Position numbers and translations under genes: made by a program. Shown piece after piece: positions 37,117-44,720 of a DNA stretch of 64,000 nt (the first letter of the stretch is position 1; each line of letters begins with the position of its first letter). Source of the stretch: Oscillospiraceae bacterium (GTDB lineage Bacteria > Bacillota > Clostridia > Oscillospirales > Acutalibacteraceae); NCBI GenBank assembly GCA_910574995.1, contig CAJTCS010000001.1, positions 620,001 through 684,000 of the forward strand, given 5' to 3'. Under the pieces are notes generated by a model. It was not told the origin of the DNA, made no database searches, and was given only the letters and a program-made list of their open reading frames with translations.

Positions 37117-38940
37117 ATGGCGGCGGGCAAGCATATGGGGAAGATGGGCTGTGCGGGCCTGGTGTTTTCCCTGCTGTTGACGGTACTGTTCCTGAACGGG
37201 AAGGCGCTGGGGATGCAGGAGGCGGCCCAGGCGCTGGGGTATGAATCGCGTCTGTTCGACACGGGGCGCGTGCACACGGTGGACATTGTGATGGACGGCT
37301 GGGAGGGCTTCTTAGAGACTTGCGAGGACGAGGAATATGCGGTGTGCAGCGTGGCTATTGACGGGGAGGCGTATAAAAACGTGGGCCTGCGGGCCAAGGG
37401 GAACACCTCTTTGCGGTCGGTGTCGCAGCTGGGCAGCAGCCGGTACAGCTTTAAGGTCGAGTTTGACCAATATGACAGCGGGAAGACCTACCATGGGCTG
37501 GATAAGCTGTGTTTGAACAACCTGATACAGGACAACACTTATATGAAGGACTATCTGACCTATCGGCTGATGGGCGCCTTCGGCGTGGACAGCCCGCTGT
37601 GCAGCTATGCGTACGTCACAGTGAACGGTGAGGACTGGGGGCTGTACCTGGCGGTGGAAGGCGTAGAGGACGGCTTTTTACAGCGCCAATATGGCAAAGG
37701 CCATGGCGCGTTGTATAAACCGGACAGCATGAGCTTTGGCGGCGGCCGGGGCAACGGCAAAGGATTCGACATGGCCGGCTTCCTGGGCCAAGAAGCTGGG
37801 GGGCAGGCCGCGCAAGGGGATAGCCAGGCCCCTGGCGGAAGCCAACAGATGCGGGCGGGGGACCGGTCCCCCATGCCGGGCATGGCGGGCGGAGGGCCTG
37901 GGGACATGGGCTCGTCAGACGTAAAGCTGCAATATATCGACGACGACCCGGACAGCTATCCCAATATTTTCGATAACGCCAAAACGGACGTCTCCGCGGG
38001 GGACGAACAGCGTCTGATCGATTCCCTGCAGTCGTTAAGCGCCTATGAGGACCTGGAGGAGGCGTTGGATGTGGAGGAGGTATTGCGGTATTTTGTAGTC
38101 CATAATTTTGTAGTGAACGGGGACAGCTATACGGGCAGCATGATACACAATTACTACCTATATGAACAGGACGGGCAGCTGTCCATGATCCCCTGGGACT
38201 ATAACCTGGCGTTTGGGACCTTCCAGGCCGGGGACGCGGGCAGCGCCGTGAACGACCCGGTGGACGAGGTGCTGGAAGACAGGCCTATGCAGGCATGGAT
38301 CTTTTCAGACGAAGCGTATACGGCCCGGTATCACGCATTGTATGGGGAGTTTTTGGATTCGATAGACATAGAGGGGATCGTGGAGGACGCGTATAGCTTG
38401 ATTGCCCCCTATGTGGAAAAAGACCCCACAAAATTCTGCACCTACGAGGAGTTCGAGGCGGGGATACAGGCTTTACAGGGCTTTTGCTCTTTGCGGGAGG
38501 AAAGCGTCCGTGGGCAGTTGGATGGGAGCATCCCCTCAAACCAGGCGGGCCAGCGTGAAGATAGCCAGGCGTTAGTGGACGCCGCGGGGCTGTCCTTGTC
38601 GGACATGGGCTCTATGGGGCAAGGGAGTATGCCGGAATTTGGACAGGGAGATATGCCGGAGGTCGGGCAGGGGGATATGCCGGAGGTCGGGCAGGGGGAT
38701 ATGCCGGAGTTCGGGCAGGGAGATATGCCGGAGTTTGGGCAGGGAGATATGCCGGAGGTCGGGCAAGGGGATATGCCGGAGGTCGGACAGGGAGATATGC
38801 CGGAGTTTGGGCAAGGAGATATGCCGGAGTTCGGGCAAGAGGACGCAGGCAGCAGTGAAGGGCAGGCCCTTCTGCTGTTGGGGATAAGCGGCCTTGCCCT
38901 GGCGGCCGGTATCTTGGTTGCCAAAATGTTCCGTCACTGA
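37117..38940 (+). CDS. CotH-family kinase-like exported protein with repeat tail
   Basis: 607 residues. N-terminal signal/anchor helix (GLVFSLLLTVLFLNGKALG), a CotH kinase domain from about residue 45: GLRAKGNTSL, YSFKVEFDQYDSGKTYHGLDK, LNNLIQDNTYMKDYLTYRL, and the metal site MIPWDYNLAFGTF. A Gly/Met-rich insert (about 205-268) and nine tandem octapeptides GDMPE(V/F)GQ (residues 503-574) precede a C-terminal TM helix (LLLLGISGLALAAGILVAKMF). CotH proteins phosphorylate spore-coat proteins in bacilli; here the exported, membrane-anchored form suggests an envelope substrate. Confidence 0.87.
   Translation: MAAGKHMGKMGCAGLVFSLLLTVLFLNGKALGMQEAAQALGYESRLFDTGRVHTVDIVMDGWEGFLETCEDEEYAVCSVAIDGEAYKNVGLRAKGNTSLRSVSQLGSSRYSFKVEFDQYDSGKTYHGLDKLCLNNLIQDNTYMKDYLTYRLMGAFGVDSPLCSYAYVTVNGEDWGLYLAVEGVEDGFLQRQYGKGHGALYKPDSMSFGGGRGNGKGFDMAGFLGQEAGGQAAQGDSQAPGGSQQMRAGDRSPMPGMAGGGPGDMGSSDVKLQYIDDDPDSYPNIFDNAKTDVSAGDEQRLIDSLQSLSAYEDLEEALDVEEVLRYFVVHNFVVNGDSYTGSMIHNYYLYEQDGQLSMIPWDYNLAFGTFQAGDAGSAVNDPVDEVLEDRPMQAWIFSDEAYTARYHALYGEFLDSIDIEGIVEDAYSLIAPYVEKDPTKFCTYEEFEAGIQALQGFCSLREESVRGQLDGSIPSNQAGQREDSQALVDAAGLSLSDMGSMGQGSMPEFGQGDMPEVGQGDMPEVGQGDMPEFGQGDMPEFGQGDMPEVGQGDMPEVGQGDMPEFGQGDMPEFGQEDAGSSEGQALLLLGISGLALAAGILVAKMFRH
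38623..38838 (+). repeat. Nine 24-bp tandem repeats in the CotH gene
   Basis: Units encode G(S/D)MPE(V/F)GQ. The variable residue runs F-VV-FF-VV-FF, so the repeats also have a 48-bp pairing and a 96-bp higher-order period, indicating recent duplication of blocks. Confidence 0.95.
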
Positions 38941-38966
38941 CCGCCTGTGCGGCTATCACAAAAAGA

Positions 38967-38997
38967 AAGGCCCGCGCTTTCCCAGCGCGGGCTTTCC
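38967..38997. terminator. Bidirectional terminator between cotH and the TM2 gene
   Basis: GCCCGCGCT-TTCCC-AGCGCGGGC with T-rich flanks on both strands. Confidence 0.8.
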
Positions 38998-39028
38998 CTT
39001 TTTCAATTTTGGATACGGCGAGGGGAGG

Positions 39029-39727
39029 TCAATCCCGGAGGATGACTCCATTGCCGTCATAGATGAACGAAGGGCTGGCAGAGAGGATGAGCACGCCCTC
39101 GATAAAGGCCCAAATGACGACGCCAACGGTGGCAAGCCCACAGGTGAACAGGCCGCCAGCCAAGGCTACAATGATCTGTATGGCGCCCCGGGATTTGAAG
39201 CCCAGGTAAAAGTTATGGACGCCGAACACGCCCAACAGGACGGCCAGCAAACCAGCGGCCAGGCGGCTTTTTTGGATATAGCCCATAGGAGGTACCGTGT
39301 ACTGGGGCGGGTAATAGGCAGGCTGGGAGGGCTGGGCATAAGAAGGCTGCTGGCTATACTGAGGGGGCTGGTACTGGGGCGGGGCCTGCTGGCCTGGGTA
39401 CGCATTGTAAGGCGGCTCTGGGATATGGGGGGCTTCAGCCCTGGGAGCCCGGGGCGAGGGTGGCGCCTGCCACTGGGGAGGCTGGGGCTTGACAGGCTCG
39501 GGCTCTGGTTCGGGAGCCCGCGGAAGCGGGAGGTCCGGTTCCAGGTCTGGCTCTAAGGTGAGGCGGGGGGCTGTGGCATAGTAAGCGGAGGGGCCGGCGG
39601 CCTCTGGGCTGGGGGCGGGCTCTGGCGAAGGGGCTGCCGCAGGGGTTTCTGGGGCCTGTTGGGGCTGCCCGTTCTCTGCGGTGGCAGCGGCCTGGTTTTC
39701 AACGTCCCTATTTTCAAAGTCAGACAT
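39029..39727 (-). CDS. TM2-domain protein with Pro-rich N-terminus
   Basis: 232 residues. Residues 1-148 are disordered, rich in Pro, Glu, Ala, Gln and Tyr; residues 149-220 form the TM2 domain, YIQKSRLAAGLLAVLLGVFGVHNFYLG and a second helix GLATVGVVIWAFIEGVLIL. Family role unknown. It is a paralogue of the next gene. Confidence 0.88.
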   Translation of the reverse strand: MSDFENRDVENQAAATAENGQPQQAPETPAAAPSPEPAPSPEAAGPSAYYATAPRLTLEPDLEPDLPLPRAPEPEPEPVKPQPPQWQAPPSPRAPRAEAPHIPEPPYNAYPGQQAPPQYQPPQYSQQPSYAQPSQPAYYPPQYTVPPMGYIQKSRLAAGLLAVLLGVFGVHNFYLGFKSRGAIQIIVALAGGLFTCGLATVGVVIWAFIEGVLILSASPSFIYDGNGVILRD

Positions 39728-39768
39728 GGTAAGGCTCCTTTCTATATCAAAAAGTGGAGTGGGGCGGG

Positions 39769-40122
39769 CTAATCTTTCAGGAAAACGCCGTTGGCGTCGA
39801 TATTGATGCGGCCATCTAAGAGCTTGATCCCCTCTAAGATGCCCCAGATACTCATGGCGATGGCGCCGACGCCACAGGTGAGCATAGACACCAGCAGCTG
39901 TACCAGGCCCCGGGAGGTGTTGCCCAGGTAGAAGCTGTGGACGCCGTAAGCGCCCAACAGGATGGCCAGGACGCCGGCGGCGACGCGGCTTTTCTGGATG
40001 TAGCCGGGAGGGGGGTCCATGCCGGCTTGGGGCTGGTATTGGGGCGGGTTATACATGGGAGGCTGCTCTTGCTGGTAGGGCGTTTGGTTGTAGAAATTGT
40101 TATAGTTATTGTAATCTGCCAT
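39769..40122 (-). CDS. TM2-domain protein, short paralogue
   Basis: 117 residues: short Asn/Tyr/Gln/Pro-rich head (NNYNNFYNQTPYQQEQPP) then the TM2 domain YIQKSRVAAGVLAILLGAYGVHSFYLG and MSIWGILEGIKLL. First gene of a two-gene unit behind the promoter with flanking inverted repeat. Tandem duplication with divergent N-terminal heads. Confidence 0.88.
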   Translation of the reverse strand: MADYNNYNNFYNQTPYQQEQPPMYNPPQYQPQAGMDPPPGYIQKSRVAAGVLAILLGAYGVHSFYLGNTSRGLVQLLVSMLTCGVGAIAMSIWGILEGIKLLDGRINIDANGVFLKD

Positions 40123-40162
40123 GGTAGACCCTTTCCTTTCTGTGCGGCCGATGGGATGGTTT

Positions 40163-40213
40163 CCCGCTTGATTGTCACTATCTTACACCCATGTTTTGGG
40201 GAAATCAAGCGGG
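40163..40213 (-). promoter_or_regulatory. Promoter of the TM2 genes inside an 11-bp inverted repeat
   Basis: On the minus strand TTGATT, 17 bases, TAAGAT. One arm of the perfect inverted repeat CCCGCTTGATT (40163-40173)/AATCAAGCGGG (40203-40213) contains the -35 box, the other lies just downstream of the -10 box, a layout suited to a repressor that loops or clamps the promoter. Confidence 0.65.
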
Positions 40214-40494
40214 TGCGGGGTTTAGTAAGATAAATGTAAGGCCGTGTAAGGGTTTTATAGCAAGGGGCGGGGAATCTGTCAAGAATTTGAAAAGAATAGC
40301 GGGTGCGGACGTGTCCCGCCCCCGCCTGGCTGGAGCGGGCGATGGAGGCGGCCTCTCCCTTTTGGCGGTTTGAGGGTGGGGGAGGGGGCTTTTAACAGGG
40401 GACAGAACGCACAGTATTGCAAGGCGGAAATAGATGCAAATTATGCAAATCCCCAAGCGGGAAGTGTGAGAAAAAAAGTTTTTTCAAAAGTTTT
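40214..40494. other. Gene-free stretch between the TM2 genes and the phage module
   Basis: No gene supported. Three GTAAG motifs at 10-11 base spacing occur at 40225-40250, and the right end turns AT-rich before the terminator hairpin. Confidence 0.5.
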
Positions 40495-40534
40495 GGAAAA
40501 GTTGTCCTTTAGAGGACAACTTTTCCCGTTTTTT
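40495..40534 (+). terminator. Strong hairpin with T run ahead of the phage-like module
   Basis: GGAAAAGTTGTCC-TTTAGA-GGACAACTTTTCC (13 bp, perfect) then CGTTTTTT. It shields the module from upstream transcription, so a promoter must lie after it or the module is silent. Confidence 0.8.
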
Positions 40535-40549
40535 AAGGGGGTATTAGAG

Positions 40550-40579
40550 GGGCTTTCCCCCATACGGCGGGGAAAGCCC
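40550..40579 (+). other. Second hairpin in the phage-module leader
   Basis: GGGCTTTCCCC-CATACGGC-GGGGAAAGCCC, 11-bp perfect stem, without T run; lies 58 bases before the portal-like gene, whose leader also has two ribosome-binding sites (GAAAGGAGG and GGAAAGGAGG). Confidence 0.6.
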
Positions 40580-40637
40580 TGGATAGAAAGGAGGCGGGCA
40601 AAGCAAGCATGGAAAACAGGAAAGGAGGCGGGCCGGC

Positions 40638-41498
40638 ATGCTGGGGTTCCGAAGGAGGGAAAGGGCCCAGGCCGTAACGGTACAGACGGGCCTGGAGGCG
40701 GGGAGGCCGGAACTGCCCCTGGGGGCAGGGGAGCGGCAGCTGTACCGGGCGCTGCGGGAATCGGTGCCTATTATCGACGCGGCTGTGTACAAGCTGCGCA
40801 GGCTGGTCGGGGGGTTCCAGGCGACATGCCCGGACGAGGCGGCCCAGAAGGGCCTGCGGGAGTTTTTAGACCAGGTACAGGTGAATGCGGCTGGGGCGGG
40901 CATCGGCGAATTTTTGGGGATATATCTGGAAGAGCTGGTGACCTACGGGAACGCGGTGGGGGAGATGGTGGTATCTGGCGGGCAGGTGCGGGCCCTGTAC
41001 AACGCGGGGCTGGATCATCTGGAACTGGAAGCCGACGGCCCCCTGGGGGTGAAGGTATCCGCAAGGGGGCCGTCGGGCAGGCGGCCCTGCCCCTATCCGG
41101 AGCTGCTGCTGGTGTCGGCCCTGAACCCGCCGGCAGGAAGCCCCTGGGGGACCTCGCTGCTGCGGGGGCTGCCCTTTGTCAGCCAGGTGCTTTTTATGGA
41201 GGAGAAGCGGTGGGCACTGTGCCGGGCGCTGTGCCGCGAATGTAAGGACTGGGTGGAGGGGCAAGCGCGCCCGGGGGTGGAAGCCGGGAGGGAAGCCTTG
41301 GAAGGGCTGGCGGCGGCGGAGGCGTTCTACCAGCTGGCGCTGCTGGACGAGGCATTGTCCCCGGCCAGCGTGGCCGCGCCGGAAGTGAAGCTGGAGCTGG
41401 GAGAGCGGGCGGACAAGGCCCTGCGCCTGGCGGAGGAAAAGCGGAAAGCCTGCGGGCCCTTGCTGCGGGAGCAAGGGTTCTATTTTGGCAGGGCATGA
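40638..41498 (+). CDS. Portal-like phage protein, apparently internally shortened
   Basis: 286 residues. Residues 30-175 look like the start of clostridial siphophage/myophage portals: YRALRESVPIIDAAVYKLRRLVGGF, YLEELVTYGNAVGEMVV, LLLVSALNPPAGSPWGTSLLRGLPFV. From residue ~180 the sequence no longer fits a portal, and the C-terminal ~100 residues resemble a small helical adaptor protein. A deletion that fused the portal N-terminus with a downstream head-tail adaptor gene would explain this. Host-like GC and an intact frame suggest it is kept. Confidence 0.6.
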   Translation: MLGFRRRERAQAVTVQTGLEAGRPELPLGAGERQLYRALRESVPIIDAAVYKLRRLVGGFQATCPDEAAQKGLREFLDQVQVNAAGAGIGEFLGIYLEELVTYGNAVGEMVVSGGQVRALYNAGLDHLELEADGPLGVKVSARGPSGRRPCPYPELLLVSALNPPAGSPWGTSLLRGLPFVSQVLFMEEKRWALCRALCRECKDWVEGQARPGVEAGREALEGLAAAEAFYQLALLDEALSPASVAAPEVKLELGERADKALRLAEEKRKACGPLLREQGFYFGRA

Positions 41499-41513
41499 AG
41501 GGAGTGGGACGGG

Positions 41514-41846
41514 ATGCGGGACATAGCGGGCCGGGTATTCCGGCGCACGGGGTTAGTACGGCTGCTGAACCCACAAGGGCAGGAGCGGCTGGGGCGGGGG
41601 GTTATAACCAGGCAAAAAGGGCAGGCGGGCAACGGCGCGGCCGGTGAAGGGCACTGGCTGGGACGGCTGGAAAAGCCCCTGTATGCTTTTACCGGGGAAC
41701 TGGATGGGGCCCAGGCTGGGGATATATTGGAACAAGAGGGCCTGCGTTACCGGGTTTTGCAGGCGGGAAGCGTGGCGCTGGGGAGGACGCGGGTGTGCGC
41801 CCGCCTAGCGCTGGAAAGGGAGGGGATAGCGGATGACGGCGTATGA
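41514..41846 (+). CDS. Small phage head-tail connector-like protein
   Basis: 110 residues, not confidently assigned. Position after the portal/adaptor and the beta-rich centre (LEKPLYAFTGELDGAQAGDILEQEGLRYRVLQAG) resemble head-closure or connector proteins of tailed phages. Overlaps the next gene by 14 bases. Confidence 0.4.
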   Translation: MRDIAGRVFRRTGLVRLLNPQGQERLGRGVITRQKGQAGNGAAGEGHWLGRLEKPLYAFTGELDGAQAGDILEQEGLRYRVLQAGSVALGRTRVCARLALEREGIADDGV

Positions 41847-42510
41847 GGCGTTCACGCGGCTGCAGGCACTGCTGCGGGAGGCGCTGCCCCAGGCGGACTT
41901 CCGGGAAAGCTATGGCCCTGCCAGGGCCAGCCGCCTGCCTTCGCGGCCGGTGGCGGCCGGACAGGTGGGGGCGGAATCCAGCGAAGGGGGGGAATGGTCG
42001 GCACGGATAGACTACCGGCTGTTTTTGCCCAGGGGGGCTGGGCCTGCCGTTGGGGAAGGGATACTGGAGGAGATGGCCCGGGTGGCCGGGGAAAACTTCC
42101 CCGCGTTGAAGGGCGTGGACCGGGAGGGCTTTGCCCCGGACCAGGGTACGGGACTATTGTCGGCGCGGCTTTCGCTGCAGCTTGCAAAGGGAAAAGGCGC
42201 GGGGAAAGCCGTGGCCATCGGCGGGATAGAACGCCGGGCGGCCGGGTGGGAGGTGGCCTGCGCGCCGGGGAAAGAATTGACCGCCGTTGGGGAAGGGGAG
42301 CCCTTCGCCACGGTGGGGGGCATGGGATATACCGTAAAGCTGACGGGCATCGACACGGCGGGGCTGGAGCGGCTGGCTGGGTTTTCAGCCGTGTTGGGGG
42401 ACCTGGCCTTTACTGGATGCCGGTGGAAGGAGATTTCGGAGACGGGGAAACGGGCGGCGTTCGTTTCCCGGCATATGGAAAGGCGGGCGCAAGGGCATGG
42501 AGAGCCGTGA
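41833..42510 (+). CDS. Phage-module protein, possible tail-terminator/completion protein
   Basis: 225 residues, unassigned. N-terminal 110 residues (YEAFTRLQALLREALPQADF; WSARIDYRLFLPRGAG) have the feel of tail-terminator proteins; the C-terminal half is a separate domain with YTVKLTGIDTAGLERLAGFS. Order between connector-like and hub genes supports a tail role. Overlaps the tiny next gene. Confidence 0.4.
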   Translation: MTAYEAFTRLQALLREALPQADFRESYGPARASRLPSRPVAAGQVGAESSEGGEWSARIDYRLFLPRGAGPAVGEGILEEMARVAGENFPALKGVDREGFAPDQGTGLLSARLSLQLAKGKGAGKAVAIGGIERRAAGWEVACAPGKELTAVGEGEPFATVGGMGYTVKLTGIDTAGLERLAGFSAVLGDLAFTGCRWKEISETGKRAAFVSRHMERRAQGHGEP

Positions 42511-42574
42511 ACAGGCAGAGGCGCTTTCCCGGGAAATCGAGCGGGACAGCAGGCGGTATCCGGGGGAGCTGTAA
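42497..42574 (+). CDS. Possible 25-aa peptide in the phage module
   Basis: ATG 42497, stop 42574, read in another frame across the end of the preceding gene; GCAAGGGC upstream is a weak ribosome site. The peptide MESREQAEALSREIERDSRRYPGEL (read in parts) is highly charged and helical. It occupies the spot where sheath, tube and tape-measure genes would normally lie. May be a real miniprotein or a remnant. Confidence 0.3.
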   Translation: MESREQAEALSREIERDSRRYPGEL

Positions 42575-42627
42575 CGGACGGGAGCTTGCGGCGTTTTGGC
42601 CGCGGCCCGGAGGATAGGGGGGTTGGT

Positions 42628-43143
42628 ATGAATTGTATGACGATGCGGTATAAGGGGTTCACCTGGCAGGTGAACCCCACGTCCCTGCGGGTGGAGCTGG
42701 GGCGGGAACTGCGGGAAACGCAGCTGCCTTACGCGGGCGCCAGGCTGGAAGACCTGGGCAAGCACAGGCGGCGGGTTTCCGGGGAAGGGTATCTGACGGG
42801 GGACGACGCCCAGGGGCAGTGGCGGGAACTGGCCCAGGCCTTTGAAAGCGGCGGGCCGGGATACCTGCAGCTGCCGGGGCAAGAGCCTTTTTTGGCGGCG
42901 ATGGAGACGCTGCGGCTGCTGGGGGAGCCGGGGGAAGGGCTGCTGCGGTACAGCTTCGCCTTTGCGGAGGCCCAGGAAGGGCAGGGGTGCGCCGGGGGGA
43001 GGACGTATGCCGCCTGCGCGGGGGAGTCCCTGTGGGACTATGCCTGGCGGCATGGCTGCGACATGGAAAAACTGCGGCAAGCGAACCCCCATATACGGGA
43101 TATCGCCTGCCTGGAACAAGGGGAGAAGGTGGTGGCGCCATGA
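42628..43143 (+). CDS. LysM-containing baseplate hub protein (XkdP/DNA_circ_N-like)
   Basis: 171 residues from ATG 42628 after AGGGGGG. N-terminal domain YKGFTWQVNPTSLRVELGRE with GQWRELAQAFESGG resembles the domain of Mu gp43-type and XkdP proteins; residues 125-171 are a LysM (TYAACAGESLWDYAWRHGCDMEKLRQANPH read in parts). In PBSX-type tails this protein joins tube and hub and may touch peptidoglycan. Overlaps the next gene as ATGA. Confidence 0.65.
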   Translation: MNCMTMRYKGFTWQVNPTSLRVELGRELRETQLPYAGARLEDLGKHRRRVSGEGYLTGDDAQGQWRELAQAFESGGPGYLQLPGQEPFLAAMETLRLLGEPGEGLLRYSFAFAEAQEGQGCAGGRTYAACAGESLWDYAWRHGCDMEKLRQANPHIRDIACLEQGEKVVAP

Positions 43144-44042
43144 CCTGCTGGGGGATACTGCCAGGGGGCGGCCAGATGCTGCTGGGGGAACCCAAGGAAC
43201 TTGTGCTGACCTATGACCGGGACGCGCCGGCGGATTTATTGAAAGGTGTGTTCCCGGTGGAGGGGCTGTGGGAGCCCTTGAGCCAAGTGACCCTTTACGA
43301 CAAAGGGCGGGCGGTTTTCCGGGGCGTGGTGGACGAGCAGAACACCCGGCTGGGACCGGAGGGGCTGTGGACCGAGCTGGTATGCAGGAGCATGGAGGCG
43401 GTACTGTTGGACAATGAGGCCTACCCCAGGCCCATCCGGGACCCTTCCCTGCCGAAGATCTGCCAGAGGCTGCTGGCGCCCTTGGGGTTTGAAAGGGCGC
43501 TGGGCAGCCAGGAGCCGGTGCGGGGGGAGCTGGAGGTAAAAAAGGGGACAAGCTGCTGGGCCGTGCTGGCAGGGTTTTGTGAGGAATACCTGGGGACTGT
43601 GCCCTATGTGGACGGGGAGGGGGCCCTTCATTGCGAGGGGGCGCAGGCCCGGGAGGAGCGCATCAGCCAGGTGCTGTGGGCGGAGGTCTCCCGGATGCCG
43701 TGCAAGGAGCTTTCCCAGGTGTGGCAGCAAAGCTTCCGAGGCGGGTATGACACGGTGTACCGGGACCCGGAAGCCGTTTCCCAGCGCAGGCGGTATTGCA
43801 GCAGCCAAAGCGGGAAAAGCCCCAAGAGGATGATTGCGGACGCCCGGCGGGAAAGCTTTTCCCTGACAGTGGCCTGCGGGGAGGCGGTGTGGCCGGTGCG
43901 GGGGAAGGTATTCACCGTGGAAGCGCCCAGGCTGGGCGTTATGGAGCGGCGCCCCGCGCGCCGGGCGGTATATTGCCAGGACGGGGGCGGCTGCCAGACC
44001 AGGCTGGTGCTGGAAGGGGGGGAAGGCCATGTGGCTGGCTAG
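43140..44042 (+). CDS. XkdQ/gpD-like baseplate hub protein
   Basis: 300 residues. Order and beta-rich sequence (KELVLTYDRDAPADLLKGVFP; VTLYDKGRAVFRGVVDEQNT; CQRLLAPLGF) match the tail hub proteins XkdQ and Mu gp44, which form the ring that carries the spike. Start shares ATGA with the LysM gene; overlaps the spike gene by 14 bases. Confidence 0.6.
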   Translation: MTCWGILPGGGQMLLGEPKELVLTYDRDAPADLLKGVFPVEGLWEPLSQVTLYDKGRAVFRGVVDEQNTRLGPEGLWTELVCRSMEAVLLDNEAYPRPIRDPSLPKICQRLLAPLGFERALGSQEPVRGELEVKKGTSCWAVLAGFCEEYLGTVPYVDGEGALHCEGAQAREERISQVLWAEVSRMPCKELSQVWQQSFRGGYDTVYRDPEAVSQRRRYCSSQSGKSPKRMIADARRESFSLTVACGEAVWPVRGKVFTVEAPRLGVMERRPARRAVYCQDGGGCQTRLVLEGGEGHVAG

Positions 44043-44349
44043 GCAGATTTCCCAGGGAAAGGGCCTGCAGATACGCCGGGGGCTGGTAAGCGGCGAAGAG
44101 GCGGTGGACATACAAGGGGAGAGCGAATACCGGGCGCCGGAACAAGTGCTGCCCTACGGGGTGTCCAGCCGGGCCTGCCAGGGAGACCGGGCGGTGATGC
44201 TGGGCGGCTATTGCGCCGGGGTGCCCTGTGGGCCGGACGGACGGCTGGAGCCTGGAGAGGTGCGGCTGTATTCGGCGGGCGGGGCGGAGATCCTGTTAAG
44301 GCGGGACGGCGCGGTGGTGATAAATGGGCAGGAATTCCCACGGCCATAA
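44029..44349 (+). CDS. Mu gp45-like baseplate spike protein
   Basis: 106 residues. Pattern of gp45/gpV spikes: ACQGDRAVMLGGYCAGV (compact OB region), then PGEVRLYSAGGAEILLRRDGAVVINGQ, the repeat-rich segment that forms the triple beta-helix needle. Membrane-piercing tip of contractile tails. Shorter than usual, lacking an obvious N-terminal OB strand set. Confidence 0.6.
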   Translation: MWLARQISQGKGLQIRRGLVSGEEAVDIQGESEYRAPEQVLPYGVSSRACQGDRAVMLGGYCAGVPCGPDGRLEPGEVRLYSAGGAEILLRRDGAVVINGQEFPRP

Positions 44350-44375
44350 GGCCATGGAGAAAGGGGAGGTTTCCT

Positions 44376-44720
44376 TTGGACCTAAAGATCGAGGGGGGGA
44401 ACTTTGTGCTGGGGCCCACGGGCCTGCCGCAAAGGGCGGAGGGCCTGGAAGAGCTGCTGCAGTGCGCCAAGCTGCGTATAGCCCTGCGTCGGGGGGAGTT
44501 CCCGTATGACCGGGAGGCGGGCAGTACCTTCTGGCTGTGGGACCCCGGGGAGGAGCACGCGTGGGAACGGGCCGTGGCCCTGGCCAACGAGGCATTGGCC
44601 GGGCTGGCCGGGGTGCGGGCGGTGTCGGCCAGGGCGGTGCAGGCCGGCGTTGCGTTTACGATACAGACGCCGCTGGGAGAGGGGGAAGCGACCGTTTGGA
44701 AAGCTATGGCAGCATCCTGA
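44376..44720 (+). CDS. Baseplate wedge protein, gp46/DUF2634/gp25-like
   Basis: 114 residues from TTG 44376, 6 bases after GGGGAGG. GLPQRAEGLEELLQCAKLRIALRRGEFPYDREAGS matches (read in parts) the gpW/gp25 wedge fold: a 'run of lysozyme-like' helix then RGE(F/W)..D..GS. Initiates sheath attachment in real contractile tails, though no sheath gene is here. Overlaps baseplate J by 25 bases. Confidence 0.65.
   Translation: MDLKIEGGNFVLGPTGLPQRAEGLEELLQCAKLRIALRRGEFPYDREAGSTFWLWDPGEEHAWERAVALANEALAGLAGVRAVSARAVQAGVAFTIQTPLGEGEATVWKAMAAS

Noticed and set aside
38623-38838. CRISPR-like array of 24-base repeats
   Set aside because: Repeats are contiguous without spacers, in frame inside the CotH gene and encode an octapeptide.
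42385-43551. 388-codon Pro-rich minus-strand frame across the phage module
   Set aside because: Antisense shadow; the plus-strand genes have overlaps, ribosome sites and family matches.
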